A DNA stretch of 64,000 nucleotides from Dastarcus helophoroides (Eukaryota > Arthropoda > Insecta > Coleoptera > Bothrideridae), in contig CM053334.1 of NCBI GenBank assembly GCA_028583605.1, forward strand, positions 19,006,618 through 19,070,617, given 5' to 3'. Shown here one piece after another: positions 9,470-20,114 of this stretch. Every line of letters starts with the position of its first letter. Position 1 is the stretch's first letter. The position numbers were made by a program, and so were the translations under genes. The notes below the pieces were generated by a model. It was not told the origin of the DNA and did not search any database. It saw only the letters and a program-made list of their open reading frames with translations.

Positions 9470-12400
9470 TTTTCTCCTTCCGTCTCTTCTCTTCCCATCT
9501 CTTCCCTTCTCTTTTTTATCTTTTCTTGTCTTCTCTTCCCATCTCTTCTCTTCTCTTCCCATCCCTTGTCTTCTCTCCCCACTCCTTCTCTTCACATCTC
9601 TTATCTTCTCTTCTCTTCTCTTCTCTTCTCTTCTCTTCTCTTCTCTTCTCTTCTCTTCTCTTCTCTTCTCTTCTCTTCTCTTCTCTTCTCTTCTCTTCTC
9701 TTCTCTTCTCTTCTCTTCTCTTCTCTTCTCTTCTCTTCTCTTCTCTTCTCTTCTCTTCTCTACTCTTCTCTTCTCTTCTCTTCTCTTCTCTTCTCTTCTC
9801 TTCTCTTCTCTTCTCTTCTCTTCTCTTCTCTTCTCTTCTCTTCTCTTCTCTTCTCTTCTCTTCTCTTCTCTTCTCTTCTCTTCTCTTCTCTTCTCTTCTC
9901 TTCTCTTCTCTTCTCTTCTCTTCTCTTCTCTTCTCTTCTCTTCTCTTCTCTTCTCTTCTCTTCTCTTCTCTTCTCTTCTCTTCTCTTCTCTTCTCTTCTC
10001 TTCTCTTCTCTTCTCTTCTCTTCTCTTCTCTTCTCTTCTCTTCTCTTCTCTTCTCTTCTCTTCTCTTCTCTTCTCTTCTCTTCTCTTCTCTTCTCTTCTC
10101 TTCTCTTCTCTTCTCTTCTCTTCTCTTCTCTTCTCTTCTCTTCTCTTCTCTTCTTCTCTTCTCTTCTCTTCTCTTCTCTTCTCTTCTCTTCTCTTCTCTT
10201 CTCTTCCTACCTCTGCTCTTCCCTTCCCATCTCTTCTCTTCTCTTCCCATCTCTTCTCTTCCCATCTCTTCTCTTCTCTTCCCATCTCTTCTCTTCCCAT
10301 CTTTTCTCTCCTCTTCCCATCTCTTCTCTTCCCATCTTTTCTCTCCTCTTCCCATCTCTTCTCTCCTCTTCCCATCTCTTCTCTCCTCTTCCCATCTCTT
10401 CTCTTCTCTTCCCATCTCTTCTCTTCCTTTCTCTTCTCTTGTCTTCTCTTCCCATCTTACCTCTTCTCTTTCCATCTCTTCTCTTCCTTTCTCTTCTCTT
10501 GTCTTCTCTTCCCTCTTACCTCTTCTCTTTCCATCTCATCTCTTCTCTTCTCATATCTTCTCTTTCCATCTTTTCTCTTCTCTTTCCACCTCTTTCCATC
10601 TATTCTCTTCTCTTCCTATCTCTTCTCTTCCCATCTTATTTCTTCTCTTCCCATTCCTTCGCTTCTCTTCCCATCTCTTCTCTTCCTTTCTCTTCTCTTG
10701 TCTTCTCCTCCCATCTTACCTCTTCTCTTTCCATCTCATCTCTTCTCATCTCTCCTCTTCCTATCTCTTCTCTTCTCTTCCCATCTTTTTCTATCTCTTC
10801 TCTTCTCTTCCGTTCTCTTCTCCTCCTATCTCTTCTCTTCTCTTCCTACCTCTGCTCTTCTCTTTCCATCTCTTCTCTTCTCTTCCCATCTCTTCTCTTC
10901 CCATCTCTTCTCTTCCCATCTTTTCTCTCCTCTTCCCATCTTTTCTCTCCCCTTCCCATCTCTTCTCTCCTCTTCCCATCTCTTCTCTTCTCTTCCTATC
11001 TCTTCTCTTCTCATTTCTTCTTTTCTCTTCCCATCCTTTCTCTTCTTATCTCTTCTCTTCTCATTTCTTCTCTTCCTTTCTCTTCTCTTGTCTTCTCTTC
11101 CCATCTTACCTCTTCTCTTTCCATCTCATCTCTTCTCATCTCTTCTTTTCCCATCTTTTCTCTTCTCTTTCCACCTCTTCCCATCTATTCTCTTCTCTTC
11201 CTATTTCTTCTCTTCCCATCTTATTTCTTCTTATCCCATTCTTTCTTTTCTCTTCCCATCTCTTCTCTTCTCATTTCTTCTCTTCTCTTCCTATCTCTTC
11301 TCTTCTCATTTCTTGTCTTCTCTTCCTATCTTATTTCTTCTCTTCTCTTCCCATCCTTTCTCTTCTCTTCCCATCTCTTCTCTTCTCATTTCTTCTCTTC
11401 TCTTCCTTTCTCATCTCTTCTCTTCTCTTCCCATCTCTTTTCTTCCCATCTCTTCTCTTCTCTTCTCTTCCAATCTAGTCTCTTTCCATCTCTTCTCTTC
11501 TCTTTTTTTCTCTTCTCTGGTCTTCTCTTCCCATCTCTTCTCTTTCCATCTCATTTCTTCACTTCTCATCTCTTTCTATCTCTTCTCTTCTTTTTTCTTC
11601 CTACCTCTTCTCTTCCCATTTCTTCTCTTCCCACCTCTTTTCTGCTCTTCCTATCTCTTCTCTTCCCACCTCTTTCCATTTTTTCTCTTCCTATCTCTTC
11701 TTTTCCCATTTCTTCTCTTCCCACCTCTTCTCTTCTCTTCTATTCCTTTCTCTTTTCTTCCTATCTCTTCTCTTCTTATCTCTTCTCTTCCCATTTCTTC
11801 TCTTCTCTTCCCATCTCTTCTCTTCTTATCTCTTCTCTTCCCATTTCTTCTCTTCTCTTCCCATCTCTTCTCCTCTGATCTCTTTTCTTCTCTTCCATCT
11901 TTTCCCATCTCTTCTCTTTTCTTCCCATTTCTTCTCTTCCCATTTCTTCTCTTTTTTCTCTTCTCTTCCCATCTCTTTTCTTCTCATCCTTTCTCTTTTT
12001 TCCCATCTCTTCTCTTCTCTTTCCATCTCATCTCTTCTCTTCCCATCTTTCTCTTCTCTTCCTATCTCTTCTCTTCTTTTCCTACCTCCGCTCTTCTCTT
12101 CCCATCTCTTCTCTCCTCTTCCCATCTTTTCCCATCTTTTCTCTCCTCTTCCTATCTCTTCTCTTCTCTTCCTATCTCTTCTCTTCTCTTCCTATCTCTT
12201 CTCTTCTCATTTATTCTCTTCTCTTCCCATCTTATTTCTTTTCTTCCCATCCTTTCTCTTCTCTTCTCATCTCTTCTCTTCCCATCTTACCTCTTCTCTT
12301 TCCATCTCATCTCTTCTCTTCCTATCTTTTCTCTTCTCCTTTCTTCTCTTCTCACCTCTTCTCTTCTTATCTCTTTTCTTTCCATTTCTTCTCTTCTCTT

Positions 12401-12960
12401 TTCATCTTATCTCTTCTCTTCCCATCCTTTCTCTTCTCTTCCCATCTCTTCTCCTTGCAACTCTTTTCTTCTCTTCCATCTCTTTTCTTCTCTTCCTACC
12501 TCTTCCCATCTCTTCGCTTCCCATTTCTTCTCTTCTTACCTCTTCTCTTCATATTTCTTCTCTTATCTTCTTTTCTCTTCTCTTATCTTCTTTTCTCTTC
12601 TCTTGTCTTCTCTTCCCATCTCTTTTCTTCCTATCCTTTCTCTTCTCTTCTCTTCCCATCTCATCTCTTGTCTTTCCAACTTTTCTCCTCTCTTCTTATC
12701 TCTCTCCTCCTACCTGTTCTCTTCTCTTCCAATCTTATCTCTTATCTTCCCATCTTATCTCTTCTCTTCCAATCTCATCTCTTCCCTTCCTATCTCTTCT
12801 CTTCCTACCTCTTCTCTTCTCTTCCCATCTCTTCTCTTCCCATCTCTTCTCTTCTCTTCCCATCTTTTCTCTCCTCTTCCAATCTCTTCTCTTCTCTTCC
12901 CATCTCTTCTCTTCTCTTCTCATCTTTTTTTATCTCTTCTCTTCCCACCTCTTCCCATCT
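9470..12960. repeat. Second CT-rich satellite, ~3.5 kb
   Basis: Same composition and unit style as the 3.3-6.6 kb array (tcttctcttcccatc variants), with the same strand bias. It contains a long pure pentamer core at 9602-10205 and then degenerate units with higher-order duplications. It ends at about 12960, directly before a copy of the dispersed 'ggttctcgt' motif (12973). Confidence 0.95.
9602..10205. repeat. (TTCTC)n pentanucleotide microsatellite, ~120 units
   Basis: About 600 bases of almost uninterrupted TTCTC. I see one base change near 9762 (tctactc) and one phase slip near 10151 (ttcttctc). Such homogeneity over 120 units indicates very recent expansion or an assembly estimate of a collapsed array. 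The strand is a mirror-type homopyrimidine tract able to form triplex (H-DNA) in principle. Confidence 0.97.
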
Positions 12961-15106
12961 TTCAAGATATTGTTGAATACACAGGTTCTCGTTCCGTACG
13001 AAGACGTTCCCGTTTATTTAAACGAATTTATAGATGAGAACGTTGTTGAATGAGAAGGCACCAGTGAACAAAGCGTAAGTCTTGTTTCGACAAATATGTG
13101 CGCTATGTGAGGGTGGTGTCGCGTAACTGTAAATATTAAGAAATTACGAATATAAACAAGTCACCCACACTAAATTGTTAACACCTACGTTTCGCAATAA
13201 ACAATTCTCACGACTCAATTATCATAATATATGAGGTCAATGAATTTGTTTATTAATTTTGTTATTCAGATGTATCTTCTTTAATTGTTTATTTCAGAAA
13301 AATAGATACTCCTTATAAGGTGGGTCAACGTTTTTAATGAGGTTAAGAAATCATGAAATATTCCTGAAGTGGGATGCAACAGAAATACATAATTTTTTTT
13401 GTACGAGTTATTCCTATAAGAAGCTTAACAATTATGTCTTTTGGTTTTGGAACATTTAGGGACACCATATTTGTTGTTAGTTTAATGGCATAATGACTTC
13501 AATATTTATAATATGTTTTACAACACACTGAATATGAAACAGGTCCAAAATAAATACATAAATAAATGAAAAAAATTGGATTTACAAAATGGAAAGAAAA
13601 AGAATTAATGAAATGAAAAAGAAGAGTTAATAAAATTAAAAAAAAGAATTAATAAAATGAGAAAAATGTGATAGATTATAATTCAAAACTATAGACACAT
13701 CCAGTGAATTAAAAAAAAAATGTTTGCGCTAGAATTATACCCCCCTCCCCCTCCCATTACTATACTTTCACTTAAGTAACATATAATTAAGTAAATATAA
13801 ACGTCCAATTCATATCCATTCTTTGTTAATAGCAATTAACCACTAATAGAAATTATTGTTTAATTGTCGTAGTCATTGTAATCATAGAATTAAATCCGCC
13901 GCTACCAACCATCAATCAACCTACTTGTCAATTATATCAAATTTCAAAATTCCACAGCACACTAATTAAGACTCGATCGTGTTCGTTTACCAATTTCCTT
14001 TTGGTCGTTATTCCGCTTGGGCGCGATTTTGTAATGGCCTCAGCCACACCTCCGTTGGCCAGCTTCTTTTTTTTTAGTGCCAGTTCGAATTTGAAACAGT
14101 TTAAACGTACACAATGGATACATAAATTCGGTCGTAAAGTTATGAACGTTTAGCAATCTTCGTTTCAAAATAACTCGCTCGAGAACTGGTGCAACGATGT
14201 TTCGATTTATGCAATTTCATTACGCGTTGGTATTCCGTAATGAAATTATTATATTTAATTACGACGAGGAATTCGATATTATTTATCGTTGCTACACTTT
14301 TTTGTAACGTAATTTGTTGTACGCTTGTAAAAAAAATACGCGGCTATTAATAGCAGCAATGATATTTGATATGGTGCGTCCATATTATCAGATCAGTTAC
14401 GTCATCATACTTACGAACAAACTCAGATGTGGGAACAAAGCTTATGATCTTTTCGTTCATATTTCTGGTCAAATAATAAATTATTTTTCGAGATTTTGAC
14501 CATTGAAAAGCTGTTTTGATATTTTAAAAACTCCCAGTTTAAACTCTTCTAATTTTGAAGTTGTAATTTAACAATCCTCGATGTTTTTTCAAAATTTCGA
14601 ATTTTAAGATTAAAATTTAATAATTCTCGATTTTGCATATAAGTCCGTCCCCTTTTTCAATTTTGAAGGAAAGCACGCAGTAATTAACAATAAAAATTAG
14701 TTTGGATGCCATCTGTCTGAGATCCAAATGTCAGGAATGTAACGGATGTCGTGAAGCATTAATAACGCCACTAAAGAGTAGAACAAGCAACTAATTTGTT
14801 TAGAACATTTGCTAGAGTTATAAATGAAACTTCTGTGACCATTCCAGCTTGAACATTGTAAAATAATAATAACAGATTTATTTTTAATAAGCTATAAAGC
14901 TGACCGGCTGTTTAAATGGATAAACGGCCTTAAAAAAAGACGCGTATGGAAACGTGCGCCTTTCTAAATTACGGTATTAATGGTAATTTGTTGTCATAAA
15001 GTAAGCGAGTTTTTTTTTAGAGAAAACATGCATTGAATAATTGTAATGGCCGCTAACGTACTGGCATTAACCCAACAGTTGCAAAGTACAACTGTTGAAC
15101 AATTTG

Positions 15107-15925
15107 TTGAATGCACGGGTTCTCGTCCCTTTCGAAAAAAGATTTTACAATATTTACCTGTTTAGATATTTCAATAAAAATAAATGCACGAGTTCTCGTC
15201 CCTTTCGAAAGAGGATTTTACAATATTGATCTCCTTAGATATTTCAATAAAAAATGAAGTAGCAATTTTCATTGGGATACGTAAATCGGTCAAAGTTGAG
15301 TCCAAAATATTTATTGCCTTTCAAGCTTATATTTTTTTATTATTAAAACTACGTAAAGATAATATTAAATGAGGTTTTAGAAAACTTAAATTTCTACAAA
15401 TTAGCTTCTTACAATTTTTTGTAAATCTGAAGATTACGGAGATATAGATAACTGGCTTATATTCGTAAACTTATTAACAAGTTATATCAAGATGGCGTTG
15501 AAATAAAGAAGAAGGACCCTTCTTCCTGGGAACTAAAATGTATAATGTTCACCGATCTTTATACCTCTCAATGAGTTGATCAAAATTATTTCAAAATATG
15601 AGACTCATTTTCGTAATTAAACTGATTCACGCCTTAGGCAAGGGACGAGAACTTGTGCATTCAACTAATGTGATATATTAAGAATTTGTATTTTTTTTTA
15701 TAAATATTTTAAGTGTCATCTTTATTAAACGTTATTATCATTTTAATGCAAGTTACGACGATCAAGTCGCTTATATTGACAGAACAATCGCTCTATTTGC
15801 TTTCGAAGTGTTAAATACCAAAATCGTAATATCACTTCTGAAATGTAACAGTCCAAGAACTAGTAAAACTGAATTTCTGTGACATGAATTCCGAAAATGA
15901 CGAGAACCTGTGTGTTCAACAAAAC
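15107..15925. repeat. Cluster of four dispersed 'ggttctcgt' motifs, two plus then two minus
   Basis: Plus-strand copies at 15107-15137 and 15183-15212 share GTTCTCGTCCCTTTCGAAA. Minus-strand copies lie at 15640-15664 and 15898-15920 (gacgagaac..tg..ttcaac). The inward-facing arrangement resembles the ends of a small inverted-repeat element, but no target-site duplication is clear. Confidence 0.6.
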
Positions 15926-16010
15926 ACGAGATCTGATCTTCTCAACTTGTTACCGAAGGGAATTTTCCCCAAAAATTACAACCTATCCTAAGAAGGCGGT
16001 TCATCGCCAT

Positions 16011-16080
16011 CTATCCTTGTTTCCGCATCCTACTCGCAGAGCTTTGAAAGCATAATGGGGTTTCCCTTTGCGAGTGGATT
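16011..16080. repeat. Short dispersed element, copy 1
   Basis: The block starting CATCCTACTCGCAG, then GCTTTGAAAGC, then CCCTTTGCGAGTGGATTAAA followed by an A run, recurs at 58888-58950 with a few substitutions. ACTCGCA and TGCGAGT form inverted ends about 50 bases apart. Identity unknown; it may be the end of a small non-autonomous element. Confidence 0.7.
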
Positions 16081-16081
16081 A

Positions 16082-19000
16082 AACTTAAAAAAAAAATCGT
16101 TCGAATTCGAATTTCTTTTCAAGAGTTCAAAATCTTTCTAATAGTTCGAATTTTTTTGAATTCTTTCAGAAGTCCTAATTTTTCTCAAAAGTTTGAATTT
16201 TTCCCAAAATTTCGAATTTTTCCCAAAAGTTCGAATTTTTCCCAAAAGTTCGAATTTTTTCCAAAACTTCCATTTTTACCCAGAAGTTCGAATTTTTTAC
16301 CTAAACTTCGAGGTTTTTTCAAAATTTTAATATTTTCCTAATTGAAATTTGCTGTAAAATTTGGATTTTTTCCAAAGGCACAAATTTTTGCCAAAAATTT
16401 AAATTTTTCCCTAAAGTTAGAATTTTTCCCAAAAGTTTGAATTTTTACCAAAATTTCCCTTTTTTCCCATAAGTTCGAATTTTTTTTCCATAAGTTCGAA
16501 TTTTTTACCGAAATTTCGAATTTTTTTCAAAATGTTGATATTTTCCGAATTTAAATTTGCTGCAATATTTAGATCTTTCCCAAAGGCTCAATTTTTTTCC
16601 AAAGGTTTGAATTTTTTTCTAAAGTTTGATTTTATTTTCAGAAGTTCGAATTTTTTACCGAAACTTCGAATTTTTTCAAAATTTTGAATTTTTTCCAATT
16701 TATATTCCCTGCCAATTTCGAATTTTTCCCAGATTCAAATTTTTCCCAATAGTACAACTTTTTCCCAACAGTTCGAATTTTTCCTAAAAGTTCGAATTTT
16801 TTCCAAAAGCTCAAATTTTTTTCAAAAGTTTAAATTTTTTCCATATGTTCGATTTTTTTCCAAAAGTTCGAATTTTTTACCGAAACTTCGAATTTTTTTA
16901 AAATATTGAATTTTTCCCAATTTAAATTTTCTGCAAAATTTGAATTTTTCCCAAAGGCTTAAATTTTTCCCAAAAGTTCAAATTTTTCCCAAAAGTTCGA
17001 ATTTTTCCTAAAAGTTCGAATTTTTCCCAAAAGTTCAAATTTTTTCCAAAAGCTCCAATTTTTTTTCAAGGGTTTGAATTTTTCCCAAAATTTCCATTTG
17101 TTCCATTAGTTGGAATTTTTTTTAAAGTTTGAATTTACCCCACAATTTGGAATTTTTCCCGAAAGTTTTAATTTTACCTAAAAAAAATATTTCCCAAAAG
17201 TTCGAATTTCTTCCAAAAGTTCGAATTTTTTCCAACAATTTCGATTTTTTCCAAATCTTTGAATTTCTTCTTGCAATTCGTTTTTTTCTGAAAATTTTAA
17301 ATTTTTTTGTCAAAAGTTAAAAATTTTCCCAAGAGGTCGAATTTTGTTCAAAATTTTAAATTTTTCCAAGTTAAATTTTCTGCAAAATTTAGATTTTTCC
17401 CAAAAGTTCAAATTTTTCCCAATAGATCAAATTTTTGCCAAAAGTTCGAATTTTTTCCACGAGTTCGAATTGTTTCCAAAAGTTCGAATTTTTCCTAACG
17501 ATTTGTATTTTTCCCAAATGTTTGAATTTCTTCTTGAAATTCGGTTTTTTTCTGAATATTTTGAAATTTTTTGTCAAAAGTTTAAAATTTTCCCAAGAGT
17601 TCGAATTTTTTCCAAATTTTTGAATTTTCCAAAGTTAAATTTTCAGCAAAATGTAGTTTTCTCAAAAGTTCAAATTTTTTCCAAGAGATCAAATTTTTCC
17701 CAAAAGTTCAAATTTTTCCCAAAAGTTCGAATTTTTCCCATGAGTTCAAAATTTTCCCAAAAGTTCAAATTTTTCTAAAAGCTCCAATTCTTCTCAAAAT
17801 TTTAGATTTTTTAAAAATGTATTTTTTCCATAAGTTCGAATTATTTTTCCAAAAGTTCGAATTTGTCCTACAATTTGGAATTTTTCTCGAAAGTTTTAAT
17901 TTTAGCAAAAAATAATATATTTTCCAATAGCTCGAATTTCTCTTAAAAGTTCGAATTTTTCCCAATATTTTGGATTTTTCCCTAAGGTTCAAATTTTTCC
18001 CAAAAGTTCGAATTTTTCCCATGAGTTCGAATTTTTCCCAAAAGTTCACATTTTTTCCAAAAGCTCGAATTTTTCTCAAAATTTTAGATTTTCCCCCCAA
18101 AAGTTAAAAAATTGTAAAAATGACCATTTTTTCCCCATAAGTTCGAATTTTTTTTCCAAAAGTTCGAATTTGGCCCTCAATTTGGAATTTTTCCGTAGTT
18201 TTAATTTTACCTAAAAATATAAAATTTTTCTCAGAAATTCGAATGACTCAAAAGTTCGAATTTTTCCCAAAACTTTAAATTTTTCCCAAAAATTTATATT
18301 TTCCTCGAAAGCTTGAAAGTTTTCCAAAATTTTCAATTATTTCCCAATTTGAATGTTCTCTGAAGTTTGGATTTTTCCCAAAAGTTCGAATTTTCGCCAT
18401 AATTTTGAATTTCTGGCAAAAGATTTAAATTTTTTTTCAAAATTTTGAATTTTTTTTAAAAGTTTAAATTTTTCCCGAGAGATCAAATTTTTCCCGAGAG
18501 ATCAAATGTTTCCCAAAAGTTCGAATGTTTCCCATGAGTTCGAATTTTTCCCAAAAAGTTCCAAATTTTTTCCAAAAGCTCGAATTTTTCTCAAAATTTT
18601 AAATTTTGCCCCAAAATTTGAAATTTTTTAAAAATGTATTTTTTCCCGTAAGTTCGAATTTTTTTCCAAAAGTTCCAATTTGTCCCACAATTTAGAATTT
18701 TTCCCGAAAGTTTTAATTTTAGCAAAAAAAATATATTTCTCAATAGTTCGAATTTGTCTCAAAAGTTCGAATTTTTCCCAACATTTTAAATTTTGTCCAA
18801 AAGTTCAAATTTCTCCTTAAAATTCCATTTTTTTCTGCAAAATTTAGATTTTTCCCAAAAGTTCGAATTTTTCCCATGAGTTCGAATTTTTCCCAAAAGT
18901 TCAAATTTTTTCCAAAAGCTCGAATTTTTCTCAAGATTTTAGATATTTCCCCCCAAAAGTTAGAATTTTTTAAAAATGTCTATTTTTTCCCATAAGTTCG

Positions 19001-20110
19001 AATTTTTTTCCAAAAGTTCGAATTTGTCCCACAATTTGAAATTTTTCCCAAAAGTTCAAATTTTCTTCCAAAAGCTCGATTTTTTCTAAAGATTTTAGAT
19101 TTCCCCCCCCCCCCAAAAGTTATAATTTTTTTAAAATGTCTATTTTTTCTCATAAGTTCAAATTTTTTTCCAAAAGCTCGAATTTGTCCCACAATTTAGA
19201 ATTTTTCCGGAAAGTTTTAATTTTACCTAAAAATATAAAATTTTTCCCAGAAGTCCGAATGACTCAAAAGTTTGAATTTTTCCCAAAACTTTGAATTTTT
19301 CCCAAAATTTATATTTTTCCCGAAAGCTCGAAATTTTTCCAAATTTTTCCATTTTTTCCCAAGTTGAATGTTCTCTAAAGTTTGGATTTTTCCCAAAAGT
19401 TCGAACTTTCGCCATAATTTGGAATTTCTGCAGAAAGATTTAAATTTTTTTCAAAATTTTGAGTTTTTCCCGAAAGTTTGAATTTCTTCCTGAAGTTCGC
19501 ATTTTTCTCAAAAATTTGAATTTTTCCCCACAATTTTGTATTATTTATAAAATGTCGAATTTTTCCCATAAGTTCAAATATTTTTTCCAAAAGTTCGAAT
19601 TTGTCCTACAGTTTGGAATTTTTCCGGAAAGTTTTAATTTTACCTAAAAATATAAAATTTTTCCCAAAAATTTATATTTTTCCCGAAAGCTCGAAATTTT
19701 TCCAAAATTTTCAATTTTTTCCCAATTTGAATGTTCTTTGAAGTTTGGATTTTTCCCAAAAGTTCGAATTTTCGCCATAATTTGAAATTTCAGCCGAAAG
19801 ATTTAAATTGTTTTTCAAAATTTTAAATTTTTCCCAAAAGTTCGAATTTTTCCTAGAACTACTAATTTTCTCCGAAAAGTTCGATTTTTTCCAAAATTTG
19901 TACATTTTCCCAGAAGTTTGAATATCCCTAAAAATTAAATTTCTTCCAAAAGTTCGAATTTCTCCCAAAAGTTCAAATTTTTCATTTGAAATTTGAATTT
20001 TTCCCAGAAGTTTGAATTTTTTCAAAAAATTCAAATTTTTCCAAAAAATTCAAATTTTTCTGAAACGTTCGAATTTTCCTACAAGTACTTATTTATTTTT
20101 TATTCAAAAT
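16082..20110. repeat. AT-rich satellite, 19-20 bp unit (TTCGAATTTTTCCCAAAAG)
   Basis: About 4 kb of head-to-tail units of the form AAGTTCGAATTTTTCCCAA, with frequent changes (TTCAAATTT, TTTGAATTT) and length changes of one or two bases. Larger duplications are visible, for example 17620-18100 against 18440-18950 and 19200-19440 against 19610-19800. A run of about 14 C lies near 19099. Open frames within it (Phe/Lys/Ile/Asn-rich) are by-products of the unit. Confidence 0.95.
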
Positions 20111-20114
20111 TTCG

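Larger units (their letters stand above)
12965..16080. other. Gene-free region
   Basis: AT-rich sequence without a credible gene; open frames are short and lack domain signals. It holds copies of the dispersed 'ggttctcgt' motif at 12973, 15107 and 15183 (plus) and at 15640 and 15898 (minus), a small hairpin (CAACAGTT/AACTGTTG, 15073-15097), and at 16011-16080 a copy of a short element also found at 58888. Confidence 0.55.

Noticed and set aside
9526..13037. Open frames of 650-779 codons in the second CT array
   Set aside because: Same artefact as above; the pure TTCTC tract is open in every frame.
13738..13757. C-rich run as a G-quadruplex on the minus strand
   Set aside because: Only three separated runs of C are present; a fourth would need splitting one run without a loop.
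16082..20110. Heat-shock-element array (TTCGAA)
   Set aside because: A heat-shock element needs at least three alternating GAA/TTC blocks at 5-base spacing; the unit has only one TTCGAA per 19 bases.
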